Part shown: positions 1-6,902 of the stretch, one piece after another
How positions within the stretch are numbered: position 1 is the first letter of the stretch
How the letters are laid out: the number at the start of each line of letters is the position of its first letter
Source of the DNA: Oscillospiraceae bacterium
Lineage (GTDB): Bacteria; Bacillota; Clostridia; Oscillospirales; Acutalibacteraceae
DNA: 7,192 nt
Assembly: GCA_902796295.1 (NCBI GenBank)
Contig: CADBOL010000136.1
Coordinates: 1-7,192, forward strand
Direction: 5' to 3'
Notes under the pieces: model-generated
Databases searched by the model: none
What the model was told of the DNA's origin: nothing
The model's input: only the letters and a program-made list of their open reading frames with translations
Program-made: the position numbers and the translations under genes

Positions 1-618
1 GACGCCAACTGCGCAGCTCTCGGCGAAGCAGTTGCGGGCGTAGGCAAAGGCTCCAAGAATTTCGTTGCCATTACTTTGGGAACAGGTGTCGGTTCCGGTA
101 TAATAATCGACGGTAAAATTATCAACGGTGCCAACTATGCTGCCGGTGAAATGGGCCATATGGTTATTGCCATCGACGGTGAGCACTGTAACTGCGGCAG
201 AAGAGGATGCTGGGAACAGTACGCATCGGCTACCGCTCTTATCCGCCAGACCAAGGATGCCATGAAGCATCATCAGGACAGTATCATGTGGAAAATAGTT
301 GAAGATAATATTGAAAAAACCAACGGCCGTACAGCATTTGACGCAATGCGTCAGGGAGATGCAACGGGTAAGGAAGTCGTTGACAGATATGTTTATTATG
401 TTGCTGTAGGTATTGTTAATATTATAAATGCGCTTCAGCCTGAGTTCATCTGCCTCGGCGGCGGTATTGCCAACGAAAAAGAAACTCTGCTTGAGCCTGT
501 AAGAATGCATGTTTTCAGAGAAAGATACAGTCACTATTCTGAAATTCAGACTGAAATCGTATCCGCTGAGCTCGGCAATGATGCCGGTATTATAGGCGCA
601 GCTCTTCTCGACGAGTAA
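1..618 (+). CDS. glcK: ROK-family glucokinase, C-terminal part (5' end outside window)
   Basis: The frame is open from base 1, so the gene begins upstream; 205 codons are visible and about 110 N-terminal residues (the N-terminal phosphate-binding motif) are missing compared with the usual 310-320. The product should phosphorylate glucose to glucose-6-phosphate in the cytoplasm using ATP. The visible part opens with DANCAALGE, whose first Asp matches the catalytic base of ROK sugar kinases. Next come the second glycine-rich motif LGTGVGSG (residues 26-33 of the visible part), the sugar-binding GEMGH (Glu50, His53), and the ROK zinc motif CNCGRRGCWE (Cys63, Cys65, Cys70, Glu72). The C-terminal FICLGGGIAN and GNDAGIIGAALL segments are also typical. 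No key residue is missing in what can be seen. The stop overlaps the murB start by one base, indicating co-transcription and probable translational coupling. Family assignment is firm; glucose rather than another hexose as substrate is inferred from the closest pattern. Confidence 0.9.
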   Translation, partial: DANCAALGEAVAGVGKGSKNFVAITLGTGVGSGIIIDGKIINGANYAAGEMGHMVIAIDGEHCNCGRRGCWEQYASATALIRQTKDAMKHHQDSIMWKIVEDNIEKTNGRTAFDAMRQGDATGKEVVDRYVYYVAVGIVNIINALQPEFICLGGGIANEKETLLEPVRMHVFRERYSHYSEIQTEIVSAELGNDAGIIGAALLDE

Positions 619-1511
619 TGACAGGATTAATTGATTTTTGTAAAAATAATAATATCAGATTTTTAAAAGAGGCACTGCTTAAGGATTATCTTACATTCAG
701 AGTCGGCGGACCTTGCCGATTGATGGTTTTTCCCGATACTGCCGATAAAACCGTCTCTCTGTTGAAATATGTAAATGATAATAATATCAGATATTTTATC
801 ATAGGCAAAGGAAGCAATCTTTTATGCCGTGATGACGGGTTTGACGGTGTTATTATCAACACATCCGACTTTGAATCTGCTGATATCCGCGGTGACAGGA
901 TAATATGCTCAAGCGGAATTTCTCTTATGAAGGTATGCCGGGCCGCTCTTGACAATTCTCTTACCGGTCTTGAATGCGAATACGGTATTCCGGGATCTGT
1001 CGGCGGCGCTGTATTTATGAATGCCGGAGCATACGGCGGCGAAATCAGGGATATTGTTTCCAGTGTTACTCACATAACACACGGCGGAAAAATTGAAACT
1101 CTGCTTTCCGATAAACTCGATTTCGGTTACAGGCACAGCTTTTATTCGGATAATGATTGTTTTATTATTTCGGCTGAGTTTAAGCTCTCCGAAGGAAACT
1201 TCAGTGAAATAAAAGCCAAAATGGATGATCTGCTTTCAAGAAGAAAAGAAAAGCAGCCTCTTGATCTGCCGAGCGCGGGCAGCACTTTTAAAAGACCCGA
1301 GGGCTATTATGCCGGAGCGCTTATTGAAGAGTGCGATCTCAAAGGATATACAATCGGAGGCGCTCAGGTCAGCGAAAAACACGCCGGATTCATTGTAAAC
1401 AAAAGCAATGCAACCTGCGCCGATATATGCAATCTTATTGAGCACTGCCGTGAAACCGTATATAAGCAAACAGGCATTATGCTTGAACCGGAAGTCAGAT
1501 TTATTACGTAG
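618..1511 (+). CDS. murB: UDP-N-acetylenolpyruvoylglucosamine reductase MurB
   Basis: MurB is the cytoplasmic FAD enzyme that uses NADPH to reduce UDP-GlcNAc-enolpyruvate to UDP-N-acetylmuramic acid, the second committed step of peptidoglycan precursor synthesis. The 297-residue product is full length. The FAD-binding N-terminal half shows FRVGG (27-31), GKGSNLL (63-69) and the signature EYGIPGSVGGAVFMNAGAYG (121-140). Catalytic residues are recognisable: Tyr171-Arg172 in GYRHS, the proton-donor Ser222 in AGSTFKRP, and Glu292 in LEPEVRF, equivalent to Arg159, Ser229 and Glu325 of the E. coli enzyme. It resembles the shorter Gram-positive type lacking the E. coli Tyr loop. The ATG at 618 shares its A with the preceding TAA. 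There is no good Shine-Dalgarno sequence before it (only a weak GACGAG), so translation probably depends on ribosomes finishing the glucokinase gene. whiA follows after 7 bases. Confidence 0.97.
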   Translation: MTGLIDFCKNNNIRFLKEALLKDYLTFRVGGPCRLMVFPDTADKTVSLLKYVNDNNIRYFIIGKGSNLLCRDDGFDGVIINTSDFESADIRGDRIICSSGISLMKVCRAALDNSLTGLECEYGIPGSVGGAVFMNAGAYGGEIRDIVSSVTHITHGGKIETLLSDKLDFGYRHSFYSDNDCFIISAEFKLSEGNFSEIKAKMDDLLSRRKEKQPLDLPSAGSTFKRPEGYYAGALIEECDLKGYTIGGAQVSEKHAGFIVNKSNATCADICNLIEHCRETVYKQTGIMLEPEVRFIT

Positions 1512-1518
1512 GTGATAT

Positions 1519-2406
1519 ATGTCTTTTTCAGCTGAGATAAAAAAAGAGCTCTGCTCACTTACCAACATTCCCGAATGCTGTCATCATGCACAAGTCTATG
1601 GGCTTGTGCTTTTTGCGCATTTCAACAGTTACAATTTATCAATAACAACCGAGAATAAAGATGTATTTGACTTATATATAAAATCCATGAATGAATATGT
1701 CGGTTGCGATCTTACGGTCAATACTCAGGGAAAAAGAAAAATGACGGCAACTGTTAACGGCAAAGAGAATCTTATAAAATGCTTTGAAAAATTCGGTCAC
1801 TCTGCCAATGAAACAAGTATAAGAATCAATTACGCAAATTTTGCAAATGAATGCTGTGTCAGAGCTTTTTTAAGAGGTGTGTTTCTTTCCTGCGGGTCCG
1901 TATCTGACCCGAATAAAACATACCATCTTGAATTTGTCGTTCCTTTTAAACGTCTGAGCAATGATCTGATGAAGATTATGGATGAGCTTTCACTTTCTCC
2001 GAAATATGTTATGAGAAAGGGAAACCATATTATTTATTTCAAAGACAGTGAAAGTATTGAAGATTTTCTGGCATATATAGGTGCTCAGAATTCTTCTTTA
2101 TATATGATCGGCATTAAAATAGAGAAGGATGTCAAAAACACCGTCAACCGTAAGCTTAATTTTGAATTATGCAACATCGAAAAAACTGTCAATGCATCCA
2201 ACAGACAGATTGAAAGCATATTAAAAATCAAAAATACCGTCGGGCTAAATTCTCTGCCCGATAACCTTCGTGAGATTGCCGAACTCAGACTTGAAAATCC
2301 CGAAACATCCTTATCAGAACTTGTTGAATTATACGAGGGAAGCATATCGAAATCGGGAATGAAACACAGAATTGACAAAATAATGGAGATTTCCGATAAT
2401 CTGTAA
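1519..2406 (+). CDS. whiA: DNA-binding protein WhiA
   Basis: WhiA is a conserved Gram-positive DNA-binding protein. It is a sporulation transcription factor in Streptomyces and affects cell division and chromosome segregation in Bacillus. The 295-residue product is slightly shorter than the usual 310-325. It begins with the typical MSFSAEIKKEL. The N-terminal domain covers about residues 1-105. A degenerate LAGLIDADG homing-endonuclease-like domain covers about 110-205, with RAFLRGVFLSCGSVSDP at 115-131, which carries family features but is not expected to be nucleolytic. The C-terminal helix-turn-helix covers about 220-295, with LPDNLREIAELRLENP (246-261) and SISKSGMKHRIDKI (275-288). The preceding NTVNRKLNFE linker is also typical. 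The AGGTGA site at 1510-1515 lies only 3 bases from the ATG, but the family N-terminus supports this start. In many Clostridia rapZ and glmR (yvcK) sit just upstream; here murB is directly adjacent. Whether this organism sporulates cannot be judged from the window. Confidence 0.96.
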   Translation: MSFSAEIKKELCSLTNIPECCHHAQVYGLVLFAHFNSYNLSITTENKDVFDLYIKSMNEYVGCDLTVNTQGKRKMTATVNGKENLIKCFEKFGHSANETSIRINYANFANECCVRAFLRGVFLSCGSVSDPNKTYHLEFVVPFKRLSNDLMKIMDELSLSPKYVMRKGNHIIYFKDSESIEDFLAYIGAQNSSLYMIGIKIEKDVKNTVNRKLNFELCNIEKTVNASNRQIESILKIKNTVGLNSLPDNLREIAELRLENPETSLSELVELYEGSISKSGMKHRIDKIMEISDNL

Positions 2407-2421
2407 TCCGGAAGAATAAAA

Positions 2422-5400
2422 ATGTCATTTACGCATCTGCATGTACACAGTGAATACAGTCTGCTTGACGGCGCCTGCAGAATCGGACCTATGCTCGATA
2501 AAATAAAGAGCATGGGTCAATCTTGCTGTGCAGTTACGGATCACGGAGTAATGTACGGTGCTCTTGATTTTTATAAAGAGGCAAAAGACAGAGGCATAAA
2601 ACCCATAATCGGCTGCGAAGTATATGTTACTCCCGGCAGCCGTCACAGCAAAATTCATGCGGCAGACAACAAGAGATATCATCTTATCCTTTTATGCAAA
2701 AATGAAACCGGATATAAAAATCTTATAAAAATTGTCTCTGAAAGCTGGGTGTCTGGATTCTATATAAAACCCAGAGTTGACATGGAACTTCTGGAAAAAT
2801 ATCATGAAGGGCTCATATGTCTTTCCGGATGTTTATTCGGAGAGGTTTCTCAGCATTTACTTAACGGAGATTTTGATGAGGCGGAGCAGACAGCTCTCCG
2901 TTATAAAAATCTTTTCGGTGAAGATTATTATCTTGAAATCCAGAATCATAACCTTAAAGATCAGCTTACCGTAAACGGTATGCTTGTCAATCTGTCCAGA
3001 AAAGTCAATGTTCCGCTTATTGCAACCAATGACGCTCATTACATAAACAAAGAAGACAGTATCATTCAGAAAATCCTTGTGTGTCTTGCAACCAATCATA
3101 TTCTCGGAGAGGATACAGGTATAGATTTTGAAACAGATGAATTCTACCTAAAATCCGAGGAAGAAATGCTTTCCGCTTTCTCTTTTTATCCCGAAGCCGT
3201 TCTGAATACTCAGCTTGTTGCCGATAAATGCAATTTTGATTTTGAATTCGGTAATACCAAGCTTCCTCATTTCGATGTTCCCGACGGAATTGATCATATC
3301 GAATGGTTCAATAATCTTTGCAGAGAAGGATTTATTAAAAGATACGGAACCGATGCTCCGAAAGAATATGAAGACCGGCTGAATTATGAACTTGATGTTA
3401 TAAATTCGATGGGCTACACCGATTATTATCTGATTGTTCACGATTTTATAAGTTATGCAAAATCTAAAGGTATTCCGGTCGGCCCGGGCAGGGGATCGGG
3501 CGCCGCAAGTATCTGCGCATACTGTATCGGAATTACGGGAATAGATCCCATGAAGTACAATTTGCTTTTTGAGAGATTTCTTAATCCCGAGAGAATCAGC
3601 ATGCCCGATTTTGACATAGATTTCTGCTATGAGAGGCGTCAGGAAGTAATTGAATATGTAAACCGGAAATACGGCAGCGATCATGTCGCTCAGATTGTTA
3701 CTTTCGGAACTATGGCTGCCAAACAGTCAATCAGAGATATAGCCAGAGTTAAAGGCACGGCATACAGCGCTGCAGACAGAATAGCAAAGCTTATTCCTTT
3801 CGGTATTAATGTTACCATAAAATCAGCTCTTGAGGAATCATCTGAGCTCAGGAATCTCTATAACAATGATCCCGATGCAAAAGAAATAATAGATCTTGCT
3901 TTAAGAGTTGAAGGAATGCCGCGTCACGCCTCTACTCATGCGGCCGGTATTGTAATTACGGCAGATCCAGTTGACAGTTATGTACCCCTTGCGCTGAATG
4001 ACGAGAGCACTGTCACTCAATTCACGATGAAAGGCCTCGAAAAATTAGGCCTTCTGAAAATGGATTTTTTAGGTCTGCGCACTCTCACCGTCATAAAAGA
4101 TACCTGTGATTCTGTCAGAGAAATCAATCCTTCGTTTGATATAGACAATCTCGACTTAAATGATGAGAAAACCTATGATATGTTTTCATCCGGCAATACC
4201 GAGGGAGTGTTTCAGTTTGAATCCGACGGTATGAGGAAAGTACTTACTCAGATGAAGCCCGAAAACCTTGAGGATCTGATTGCCGTCATAGCTCTCTACA
4301 GACCCGGGCCGATGAAATATATCGATACATATATTAAAAACAGAAAAAATCCAGACAATATCAAATATGATATACCGGCGCTTAAAGATATTCTCGATGT
4401 TACTTACGGATGCATGATCTATCAGGAACAGGTCATGCAGATTTGCCGAGAAGTGGCAGGGTATTCATACGGCAGAGCCGATATCGTAAGAAGGGCAATG
4501 TCAAAAAAGCAGCATGATGTTATGCTTAAAGAGCGTGAAGCCTTTGTAAACGGCGCCGTTGCAAGGAATGCCGAACCCGATAAAGCAAACCGGCTTTTCG
4601 ATGAAATGATTTCCTTTGCGAGTTACGCCTTTAACAAAGCCCATGCTGCAGCGTACGCCTATGTTTCGTATCAGACTGCTTATCTGAGATGTCATTTTCC
4701 CGAACAGTATTTTGCCGCTCTGCTGACTAGCTTTATTGACAGGCCCGATAAAATTGCAGAGTATATTTCTGTCTGCAGTAAACTTCATATAAGAATAATT
4801 CCGCCTCATATCAATATGAGTACAAATTCATTTTCAGTCCGGGACGGAAAAATTATATTCTGTTTATCCGCAGTGAAAAATGTCGGCAGGGGATTGATAT
4901 CCGGAATCATCGCCGAAAGAAACCGTGACGGAAACTTTAAATCGTTTTACGATTTTTGTTCAAGAATGACCGGCAAAGAGTTCAACCGGCGCGCTTGTGA
5001 GAGCCTTATAAAGTGCGGTGCTCTTGACAATCTGGGCCTTAACAGGAAGCAGATGCTTCTCTCTCTGGATTCTGTATTAAAACAGATAGAAGGGGAGAAG
5101 TATAAAAATATTTCCGGTCAGATAGGATTTGATGATATTTACGGTGATGATAATCAGAAAATAAATGATTTTGATTATCCCGAGGTCGAAGAATTCCCTG
5201 AGGATGAGCTCTTGCGTCTCGAAAAAGAAGTAATGGGTATTTATGTTTCCGGAAATCCTCTTGCGAGATACAGTGAAACAGCAAAAACAATAAAAGCCGA
5301 CACTGTATATAATGCTCTCCACAGTCTTCCGGATAATTCTGTCGTTACTCTTCTCTGTCTTATATCGGAGATTAAAAAGAAGACAACCAAGAATAATAAT

Positions 5401-5853
5401 ACCATTGCGTTTATTACAATTGAAGATGAAACGGAAATTGCGGAGGCAATAGCTTTCTCATCATTATTTGAACAGTATAAAAGCAGATTGATTGAAGGAA
5501 GAGTAATAATTCTACACGGTAAGGTATCTTATAATGATGATACGGCTCCGAGTATTATAATACAGAGTCTTGAAGATATTCCCGATGATATGACATCTCA
5601 TTCCGGTAAAAATACCAAAGAAAAATCAGGTAAAAATGCCAGGGGACTGTTTTTGAGATTTGAAAGTGACAATTCACCTCAGGTCGGAATCTGCGATAAT
5701 CTGATATCAATCTTCAGCGGTAATTATCCTGTATATTATTATTTTAAATCAAGCGGAAAATATATTAAATCTCACTCTGCCGATGCAGACAAATCCATGA
5801 TATCCGAGCTCAGCAGAATACTGGGAAAAGAAAATGTAATTTTTAACGAATAA
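2422..5853 (+). CDS. dnaE: DNA polymerase III subunit alpha DnaE
   Basis: This is a C-family replicative DNA polymerase of 1143 residues, close to the usual length (E. coli 1160). In Firmicutes DnaE usually works beside PolC, extending RNA primers. The PHP domain (about 1-280) keeps a full set of putative metal ligands: His7, His9, Asp16, His41, Glu66, His87, Cys137, Asp204 and His206. It could therefore be an active metal-dependent 3'-5' exonuclease, unlike the decayed E. coli domain. The polymerase core has GPGRGSGAAS (354-363), PDFDIDF with catalytic Asp396 and Asp398, and KMDFLGLRTLT with Asp548, matching E. coli Asp401, Asp403 and Asp555. RRAMSKK (690-696) and FNKAHAAAYAYVSYQTAYLR (737-756) also fit. 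A helix-hairpin-helix region follows near 825-875, then a possible clamp-binding motif QIGFD (900-904), an OB fold (about 972-1055), a Lys/Ser/Gly linker (1056-1075) and a small C-terminal domain. A GGAAGA site at 2410-2415 lies 6 bases before the ATG; whiA ends 15 bases upstream. Confidence 0.97.
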   Translation: MSFTHLHVHSEYSLLDGACRIGPMLDKIKSMGQSCCAVTDHGVMYGALDFYKEAKDRGIKPIIGCEVYVTPGSRHSKIHAADNKRYHLILLCKNETGYKNLIKIVSESWVSGFYIKPRVDMELLEKYHEGLICLSGCLFGEVSQHLLNGDFDEAEQTALRYKNLFGEDYYLEIQNHNLKDQLTVNGMLVNLSRKVNVPLIATNDAHYINKEDSIIQKILVCLATNHILGEDTGIDFETDEFYLKSEEEMLSAFSFYPEAVLNTQLVADKCNFDFEFGNTKLPHFDVPDGIDHIEWFNNLCREGFIKRYGTDAPKEYEDRLNYELDVINSMGYTDYYLIVHDFISYAKSKGIPVGPGRGSGAASICAYCIGITGIDPMKYNLLFERFLNPERISMPDFDIDFCYERRQEVIEYVNRKYGSDHVAQIVTFGTMAAKQSIRDIARVKGTAYSAADRIAKLIPFGINVTIKSALEESSELRNLYNNDPDAKEIIDLALRVEGMPRHASTHAAGIVITADPVDSYVPLALNDESTVTQFTMKGLEKLGLLKMDFLGLRTLTVIKDTCDSVREINPSFDIDNLDLNDEKTYDMFSSGNTEGVFQFESDGMRKVLTQMKPENLEDLIAVIALYRPGPMKYIDTYIKNRKNPDNIKYDIPALKDILDVTYGCMIYQEQVMQICREVAGYSYGRADIVRRAMSKKQHDVMLKEREAFVNGAVARNAEPDKANRLFDEMISFASYAFNKAHAAAYAYVSYQTAYLRCHFPEQYFAALLTSFIDRPDKIAEYISVCSKLHIRIIPPHINMSTNSFSVRDGKIIFCLSAVKNVGRGLISGIIAERNRDGNFKSFYDFCSRMTGKEFNRRACESLIKCGALDNLGLNRKQMLLSLDSVLKQIEGEKYKNISGQIGFDDIYGDDNQKINDFDYPEVEEFPEDELLRLEKEVMGIYVSGNPLARYSETAKTIKADTVYNALHSLPDNSVVTLLCLISEIKKKTTKNNNTIAFITIEDETEIAEAIAFSSLFEQYKSRLIEGRVIILHGKVSYNDDTAPSIIIQSLEDIPDDMTSHSGKNTKEKSGKNARGLFLRFESDNSPQVGICDNLISIFSGNYPVYYYFKSSGKYIKSHSADADKSMISELSRILGKENVIFNE

Positions 5854-5865
5854 AAGCTGTTTTTC

Positions 5866-5897
5866 TTGACATTTTTCACTAAAAAGAGTAATATAAT
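5866..5897 (+). promoter_or_regulatory. Sigma-A-type promoter of pfkA
   Basis: A perfect -35 box TTGACA lies at 5866-5871 in the 76-base gap between dnaE and pfkA. A perfect -10 TATAAT lies at 5892-5897, but the spacer is 20 bases, longer than the optimal 17. An overlapping weaker -10, TAATAT at 5889-5894, gives exactly 17. Transcription would start near 5900-5906, leaving a short leader of about 25-30 bases, too short for a riboswitch. No convincing terminator for dnaE lies upstream, so some pfkA mRNA may also come from read-through. Confidence 0.8.
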
Positions 5898-5915
5898 CAA
5901 GTATTTATTAATCAC

Positions 5916-5920
5916 AGGAG
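5916..5920 (+). promoter_or_regulatory. Ribosome binding site of pfkA, deciding between two ATGs
   Basis: AGGAG lies 9 bases before the ATG at 5930 and 12 before the ATG at 5933. The gene begins with two consecutive ATG codons and this spacing favours the first, although the PfkA family usually shows a single Met before the Lys-Thr-Ile-Gly start. Confidence 0.8.
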
Positions 5921-5929
5921 ACTATCATT

Positions 5930-6895
5930 ATGATGAAAACAATCGGTGTTTTAACAAGTGGCGGAGACGCCCCGGGAATGAATGCTGCTATCAGAGCTGT
6001 CGTAAGATCCGGCTGTGAGTGCGGAATGAAAGTATACGGTATCAATAACGGCTACCGCGGACTTATAGAGGATGATCTGCAGGAACTCAATATCAGAAGC
6101 GTTTCCGATATTATTCATCGCGGAGGCACAATGCTCCACACTGCAAGATGCCTCGAGTTCAAAGAAGAGGAAGGAATGCAGAAGGCAATTGCCACCTGCA
6201 AAAAGTACGGCATTGAGGGTATTGTTGTTATAGGCGGCGACGGTTCTTTCAGAGGAGCCAGAGATTTATCTCTCAGAGGTATTCCCTGCATCGGTGTTCC
6301 CGGCACTATTGACAATGATATAGTAAGCTCCGATTATACTATCGGATATGATACCTGCCTTAATACCATAATGCAGATGGTAGACAGAATCAGAGATACC
6401 GTTGAGTCTCACAGCCGCTGCATGGTAGTTGAGGTAATGGGCAACCGCTGCGGCGACCTTACTCTCAATTCAGGTATTGCAGTCGGCGCAACAGCCATTG
6501 TTATTCCCGAAATAAGCTCAGATGTCGAAAAACACGTAATAGACAGAATCAACAGAACTATCAAAACCGGCAAAAAGCATTTTCTTATTATGGTTGCCGA
6601 AGGTATCGGCGGAGTAGCCGATCTCGCAAAAAAGATTCAGGAAGAATGCGGTGTTGAAGCGAGAAGCATAGTTCTCGGACATGTTCAGAGAGGCGGCTCA
6701 CCGAGCGCGAGAGACAGAGTAACAGCCAGCATCATGGGTTATGAGGCTGTTGAGCTTCTCAAGCAGGGGATAGGCAACAGAGTTGTTGTAATGAAAGATG
6801 ATAAAATCGTAAACTACGATATCTATGAGGCTCTCAATATGGAGCGTCAGGTGAATTCGCAGATTTATAAAATCGCACACGAGATTTCTATCTGA
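5930..6895 (+). CDS. pfkA: ATP-dependent 6-phosphofructokinase PfkA
   Basis: PfkA phosphorylates fructose-6-phosphate to fructose-1,6-bisphosphate, the committing step of glycolysis, as a cytoplasmic tetramer. The 321-residue product is full length. It has the nucleotide-binding [14 protein letters not shown] (9-22), [10 protein letters not shown] (64-73), GGDGS (102-106), catalytic PGTIDND with Asp128 (124-130), [10 protein letters not shown] (170-179), VAEG (222-225) and GHVQRGG (250-256). Gly105 in GGDGS and Gly125 in PGTIDND mark the ATP-using class; the pyrophosphate-using enzymes usually have Asp and Lys there. Substrate residues Arg163, Glu224, His251 and Arg254 match E. coli Arg162, Glu222, His249 and Arg252. 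The effector site departs from E. coli: Glu187 is replaced by Thr188, Arg54 by Ile55 and Lys211 by Thr213, while Arg22, Arg26, Arg155 and Lys215 remain, so classical ADP/PEP control may be altered. The gene has its own promoter and is followed after 7 bases by a helicase gene. Confidence 0.97.
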   Translation: MMKTIGVLTSGGDAPGMNAAIRAVVRSGCECGMKVYGINNGYRGLIEDDLQELNIRSVSDIIHRGGTMLHTARCLEFKEEEGMQKAIATCKKYGIEGIVVIGGDGSFRGARDLSLRGIPCIGVPGTIDNDIVSSDYTIGYDTCLNTIMQMVDRIRDTVESHSRCMVVEVMGNRCGDLTLNSGIAVGATAIVIPEISSDVEKHVIDRINRTIKTGKKHFLIMVAEGIGGVADLAKKIQEECGVEARSIVLGHVQRGGSPSARDRVTASIMGYEAVELLKQGIGNRVVVMKDDKIVNYDIYEALNMERQVNSQIYKIAHEISI

Positions 6896-6900
6896 GGTAA
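6894..6900 (+). promoter_or_regulatory. Ribosome binding site of the helicase gene, overlapping the pfkA stop
   Basis: GAGGTAA begins within the pfkA TGA stop and ends 2 bases before the ATG at 6903; its GAGG core is 5 bases from the ATG. It supports this start and suggests co-translation with pfkA. Confidence 0.65.
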
Positions 6901-6902
6901 TA

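Noticed and set aside
646..792. A 15-base exact direct repeat, ATAATAATATCAGAT, at 646-660 and 778-792.
   Set aside because: Both copies encode an Asn-Asn-Ile-Arg stretch in murB in the same frame. AT-rich Asn/Ile codons make this plausible by chance, and there is no third copy.
1519..2406. The LAGLIDADG-like domain of WhiA as a homing endonuclease or intein signal.
   Set aside because: This degenerate domain is a fixed part of all WhiA proteins, and the C-terminal helix-turn-helix is present.
2391..2413. TTCCG and CGGAA could form a hairpin that partly covers the dnaE ribosome binding site.
   Set aside because: The stem is only five pairs with a 13-base loop, too weak to claim a regulatory or terminator role.
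3148..3684. A 178-codon open frame on the minus strand opposite dnaE.
   Set aside because: It lies wholly opposite conserved polymerase motifs, has no recognisable family pattern, and looks like a shadow of codon bias.
5872..5885. TTTTT and AAAAA around CACT downstream of dnaE as a possible terminator.
   Set aside because: The stem is five A-T pairs with no GC pair and no following U run, and it lies within the promoter spacer.
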